7,722 nucleotides of DNA, from the NCBI GenBank assembly GCA_902797515.1, contig CADBSX010000075.1, forward strand, positions 1 through 7,722. Reading direction: 5' to 3'. The DNA is from an uncultured Eubacteriales bacterium. GTDB lineage: Bacteria; Bacillota; Clostridia; Christensenellales; Borkfalkiaceae. Both the position numbers and the translations under genes were made by a program. The notes beneath the pieces were generated by a model. The model ran no database searches. It saw nothing but the letters and a program-made list of their open reading frames with translations, and was not told where the DNA came from. Shown here piece after piece: positions 5,318 through 7,722 of this stretch (position 1 is the stretch's first letter; the number at the start of each line of letters is the position of its first letter).

Positions 5318-7098
5318 ACGTCGCACCTGAATACTCTCTGCAAGCCGCAGCCCTTGCAGCCCGTCTTGCAACTGCCCGTGACTTCGCCCGCGTACGCCTT
5401 TTTCCTCTCTCTTTTAAGGAAAGATTTATCGATGAAAACGTCTATTATATCCCACGGCAGTATTTCGTCCTCGCCCCACTCTCTCGTGTAGAACTTTTTA
5501 TCGACGCCGCATTCTCTGAACGCCTCGTTCCACTTGTCCGCTTTGAAGTGTTCCGTCCAGCCGTCGAACCGGCATCCTTTTTTATACGCCGAAAGAATTA
5601 CTTTTCCGAGCCGCCTGTCTCCCCTCGCGAGAACCGCCTCTATCTCGGAAAGGGCGTGATCGTTCCAACTGACGAAAGTATTCCTGCCGAAAAGCCTGCT
5701 TTTGAGTATTCCGACTTTCCGTCCGACTTCCTCTTCGCTTATCTGCCTTTCCCACTGAAAGGGCGTGAACGGCTTAGGGATAAAGGTCGAGGCGCTCACG
5801 CTTATACGAAGATTTCTCGCCCGCGCCTTATCCGCGGAATATATCTTCCTTATTCTATCGACTATATCGCATATCCCCTCTACGTCCTCGTCCGTTTCGG
5901 TCGGAAGCCCGAACATAAAATAGAGTTTTATGCCCGTATATCCCTCGTCGAAAGCCATTTTCAGCCCCCTTTCGACTTCCTCTTCCGTTATGTCCTTGTT
6001 TATTACGTCGCGAAGCCTTTGAGTGCCCGCTTCGGGCGCGAACGTGAGCGAGTTTTTCTTGCTTTCCTGTACGAATTCCCCGTCGAAACTGTCGAGCCGA
6101 AGGGACGGCAGAGCGAGTTTCACGTCCGACGGAAGTTCGCTTTTGAGTTTTGAAATAAGTTCTCTTAAATACGGATAATCGCCCGTGGAAAGACTGTTGA
6201 GTCCGACTTCGCCGAAACCTGTCGCCTTTATAAGTTCCGTCGCCTGTCCGACGAGCGTATCGGGCTTTCTCGGCCTTACGGGGCGGTAAATAAATCCCGC
6301 CTGACAAAACCGGCATCCCCGATAGCATCCGCGCATCACCTCTACCACCGCTCTCTCGAACACGCTCTCGACGTTCGGACACATCATTTTCTTCGGAAAC
6401 GCGCCCGAGTCGAGGTCGCGGCAGAGCGATTTTTTTATCGGATACTTACCGGAAAAGCCCGCTATAAGTCCTTTATCGTCATATTTCACTTCGATAAGCG
6501 ACGGAACGTAAACGCCTTGTATCGCCGTCGCCTTTTCGAGAAATTCGCTCTTCGTCCTGCATCTGAGTTTCAGTTCCGCGAGGTCTTTCATGCTCTCTTC
6601 CCCGTCGCCGACGACGAAAATATCTATGAAATCCGCGAGGGGCTCGGGGTTGACCGCGCAAGGCCCTCCCGCCTGAATTATCGGAAAATCTTCCCCCCTT
6701 TCCTCTCTCTTTAACGGAATACCGGCGAGATCGAGCATATATAATATACCGGTATAACTCATCTCGTATTGAAGAGTGAAACCGATCATATCGAAATCTT
6801 TGAGCGGCATTTTAAGACCGAGCGAATACAGCGGAACGCCGTTTTCTTTCAGTTTGTCGCCGAAATCGGGCCACGGGGCGAAACACCTGTCGCATATCGC
6901 GCCGTCAACGGAATTTATAACTTCCGAAACGATGCGTATGCTCAGATTGCTCATCGCGACTTCGTAAACGTCGGGAAAGCAGATACAGTAATTCAGGCGG
7001 TCGGGCTTTAAATCCCGCTCGCCGTACTCGCCGCCTATGTATCTGGCGGGCTTTTCGACCGTCTTTAAAATTCCGTAAAGTTTTTCCGAAAGTTCCAT
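5314..7098 (-). CDS. B12-binding-type radical SAM protein (TIGR03960-like)
   Basis: From ATG 7098 the protein has 594 residues. An N-terminal cobalamin-binding-like Rossmann domain (about 35-200, with GDGEES at 164-169) precedes a radical SAM domain. The [4Fe-4S] cluster cysteines are Cys258, Cys262 and Cys265 in MRGCYRGCRFC, the C-x3-C-x2-C signature; downstream are NSLSTGDYPYL (301-311) and FAPEAGTQRLRD (353-364), typical of the MiaB/Elp3-like radical SAM layout. The C-terminus adds a cysteine cluster, Cys577, Cys581, Cys584 and Cys592, which could bind a second iron-sulfur cluster. Family members start close to EKPARYIGGEY, which fits ATG 7098; an upstream TTG at 7143 coincides with the -35 box and is rejected. 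It generates a 5'-deoxyadenosyl radical, but its substrate is not known. As first gene of the operon it lies before its usual partner DUF2344 and RNase G. Confidence 0.9.
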   Translation of the reverse strand: MELSEKLYGILKTVEKPARYIGGEYGERDLKPDRLNYCICFPDVYEVAMSNLSIRIVSEVINSVDGAICDRCFAPWPDFGDKLKENGVPLYSLGLKMPLKDFDMIGFTLQYEMSYTGILYMLDLAGIPLKREERGEDFPIIQAGGPCAVNPEPLADFIDIFVVGDGEESMKDLAELKLRCRTKSEFLEKATAIQGVYVPSLIEVKYDDKGLIAGFSGKYPIKKSLCRDLDSGAFPKKMMCPNVESVFERAVVEVMRGCYRGCRFCQAGFIYRPVRPRKPDTLVGQATELIKATGFGEVGLNSLSTGDYPYLRELISKLKSELPSDVKLALPSLRLDSFDGEFVQESKKNSLTFAPEAGTQRLRDVINKDITEEEVERGLKMAFDEGYTGIKLYFMFGLPTETDEDVEGICDIVDRIRKIYSADKARARNLRISVSASTFIPKPFTPFQWERQISEEEVGRKVGILKSRLFGRNTFVSWNDHALSEIEAVLARGDRRLGKVILSAYKKGCRFDGWTEHFKADKWNEAFRECGVDKKFYTREWGEDEILPWDIIDVFIDKSFLKRERKKAYAGEVTGSCKTGCKGCGLQRVFRCDV

Positions 7099-7114
7099 AA
7101 CCGTTTCCCGAACT

Positions 7115-7143
7115 ATTTTAACATAAAAACGCGCTTTTTGCAA
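7115..7143 (-). promoter_or_regulatory. Sigma-A-like promoter of the minus-strand operon
   Basis: On the minus strand TTGCAA (7143-7138; four of six consensus bases) and TAAAAT (7120-7115; five of six) are separated by exactly 17 bases. The expected start of transcription is around 7108-7106, only about 8-10 bases before ATG 7098, giving a very short leader whose only ribosome-site-like bases are GGGA. The position just upstream of a seven-gene unit supports it; the short leader is odd. Confidence 0.6.
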
Positions 7144-7183
7144 CGAAAGAGGCGGTTATGCGCTAATTTATCTTCTTTTACTA

Positions 7184-7212
7184 TTGACAAATCGTTTATT
7201 TTAATATATAAT
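7184..7212 (+). promoter_or_regulatory. Perfect-consensus sigma-A promoter of the rightward gene
   Basis: TTGACA (7184-7189) and TATAAT (7207-7212) both match the sigma-A consensus fully, with the optimal 17-base spacer. Transcription should start near 7219, leaving a leader of about 48 bases. Such a match predicts strong constitutive initiation unless a repressor acts. The -35 box lies 40 bases from that of the divergent operon promoter. Confidence 0.9.
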
Positions 7213-7223
7213 AAGAACACGAA

Positions 7224-7248
7224 CGCCTTTATCGACTTAAAAAAGGCG
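7224..7248 (+). promoter_or_regulatory. 5' leader hairpin before the ribosome site
   Basis: CGCCTTT (7224-7230) pairs with AAAGGCG (7242-7248) around an 11-base loop. The hairpin would form some five bases from the predicted transcript start and ends six bases before the AGAGG ribosome site (7255-7259). It lacks a T-run, so it is not a terminator. It may protect the transcript's 5' end or influence translation; it may also be chance. Confidence 0.4.
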
Positions 7249-7266
7249 GGAAAAAGAGGTTTCTTT

Positions 7267-7722
7267 ATGGACGAAAGAAAGCGACTCAAAAGAACGGGAT
7301 TTTTTCTCAATATTATCGTCACGGCGCTCTGCGCCGTCGCCGTCGCGAGTTATTTTATGTTCCCTTTGCTCGATTTCACTCTGTCTTATACCGTTACGGA
7401 AGAATTCAGCGATTTCCTTATAGAGAAAATGGGCACGAAAGACGCGGAAGAAGGCTCGCAGGAAGATGTAATGAACACCTTTATCACCGAACTCGGTAAA
7501 GAAAAAATGGTCCTTACCGTGCCTTTGAAACTGCAAACGTCCTTTTTCGTAAATCAGATACTGAAGCCCGACGAGACCGAGGCGAGAGCCGTAATAGACA
7601 AACTTATAGACGACGCCGTGGAATCGGCGAGCGAGGACCTCGACGGCGTGACGAAAACGGTCACGAAATCGGTCGTGAAAGCGGTGCTCAAAGTTCAACT
7701 TAAAAACAATATGGCGGAAATC
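7267..7722 (+). CDS. Signal-anchored protein of unknown function, 3' end outside window
   Basis: An open frame runs from ATG 7267 to the window edge without a stop (152 codons visible). AGAGG (7255-7259) lies seven bases upstream and a perfect sigma-A promoter lies further up, so this is a real gene. The N-terminus is basic (MDERKRLKRT), followed by one hydrophobic segment (about 11-35), which predicts a membrane anchor with the rest outside the cell. An uncleaved anchor is more likely than a secreted signal, because there is no clean AxA site after the core. The visible outer part is rich in Glu, Asp, Lys and Thr, with helix-prone stretches (about 104-123 and 126-147, the latter with TKTVTKSVVKAVLK). 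I do not recognise a family. It is transcribed divergently from the radical SAM operon, and no functional link is evident. Confidence 0.85.
   Translation, partial: MDERKRLKRTGFFLNIIVTALCAVAVASYFMFPLLDFTLSYTVTEEFSDFLIEKMGTKDAEEGSQEDVMNTFITELGKEKMVLTVPLKLQTSFFVNQILKPDETEARAVIDKLIDDAVESASEDLDGVTKTVTKSVVKAVLKVQLKNNMAEI

Noticed and set aside
5318..5371. Longer DUF2344 start at 5371
   Set aside because: The extra 18 residues only translate the cysteine-rich end of the radical SAM gene in another frame; ATG 5317 has AGGTG and an ATGA overlap, and family members begin there.
5548..6153. 201-codon plus-strand open frame opposite the radical SAM gene
   Set aside because: It is antisense to conserved radical SAM motifs, is rich in Arg/Phe/Tyr as a shadow would be, and has no neighbouring expression signal.
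7099..7143. Longer radical SAM start at TTG 7143
   Set aside because: This TTG is the first half of the predicted -35 box and the added residues do not resemble the family N-terminus.
7237..7698. 153-codon minus-strand open frame at the right edge
   Set aside because: It is antisense to the plus-strand gene that has a perfect promoter and ribosome site; the His/Arg/Phe-rich product looks like a shadow.

Overview
The window looks like chromosomal core sequence from an uncultured Bacillota, most likely a Clostridia-type bacterium. The reasons are a Veg-family protein, the radical SAM / DUF2344 / RNase G gene cluster common in Clostridia, consensus sigma-A promoters, GA-rich Shine-Dalgarno sites and mid-range base composition with many CG-containing codons. 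No phage, IS, CRISPR, tRNA or rRNA signature was seen. The assignment below class level is not supported by the sequence alone.

Layout. Almost everything is on the minus strand and reads right to left. A sigma-A-like promoter (7115-7143) precedes seven tightly packed genes: a B12-binding-type radical SAM protein (7098-5314), its partner DUF2344 protein (5317-4709, ATGA overlap), ribonuclease E/G (4704-3211), an acyl-ACP thioesterase (3200-2487), an ABC ATPase (2440-1748), its six-helix permease (1754-972, 7-base overlap) and a small HNH nuclease-like protein (975-532, TTGA overlap). A strong intrinsic terminator (481-523) closes this probable operon. A veg-family gene (444-184) follows on the same strand. 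It ends in its own terminator, whose hairpin contains the stop codon.

The left edge (1-171) has no convincing gene but holds a 108-base palindromic element with nearly perfect 20-base inverted ends (34-53 / 122-141) and nested inner hairpins. It looks like a dispersed intergenic repeat or a structured RNA. On the right edge a perfect TTGACA-17-TATAAT promoter drives, on the plus strand, a gene for a signal-anchored protein of unknown function that runs off the window (7267-7722).

How the genes work together. The first three genes form a conserved unit: a radical SAM enzyme with its linked protein, next to an RNA-processing endonuclease. This suggests, but does not prove, an RNA- or ribosome-related job for the radical SAM pair. 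The thioesterase (fatty-acid release) and the ABC exporter pair are joined to it by short spacing and overlapping start/stop signals. They may simply share transcription. No clearly new defence or mobile system is visible. The best targets for follow-up are the palindromic element, the radical SAM/DUF2344/RNase G link, the HNH protein and the unknown membrane-anchored protein.
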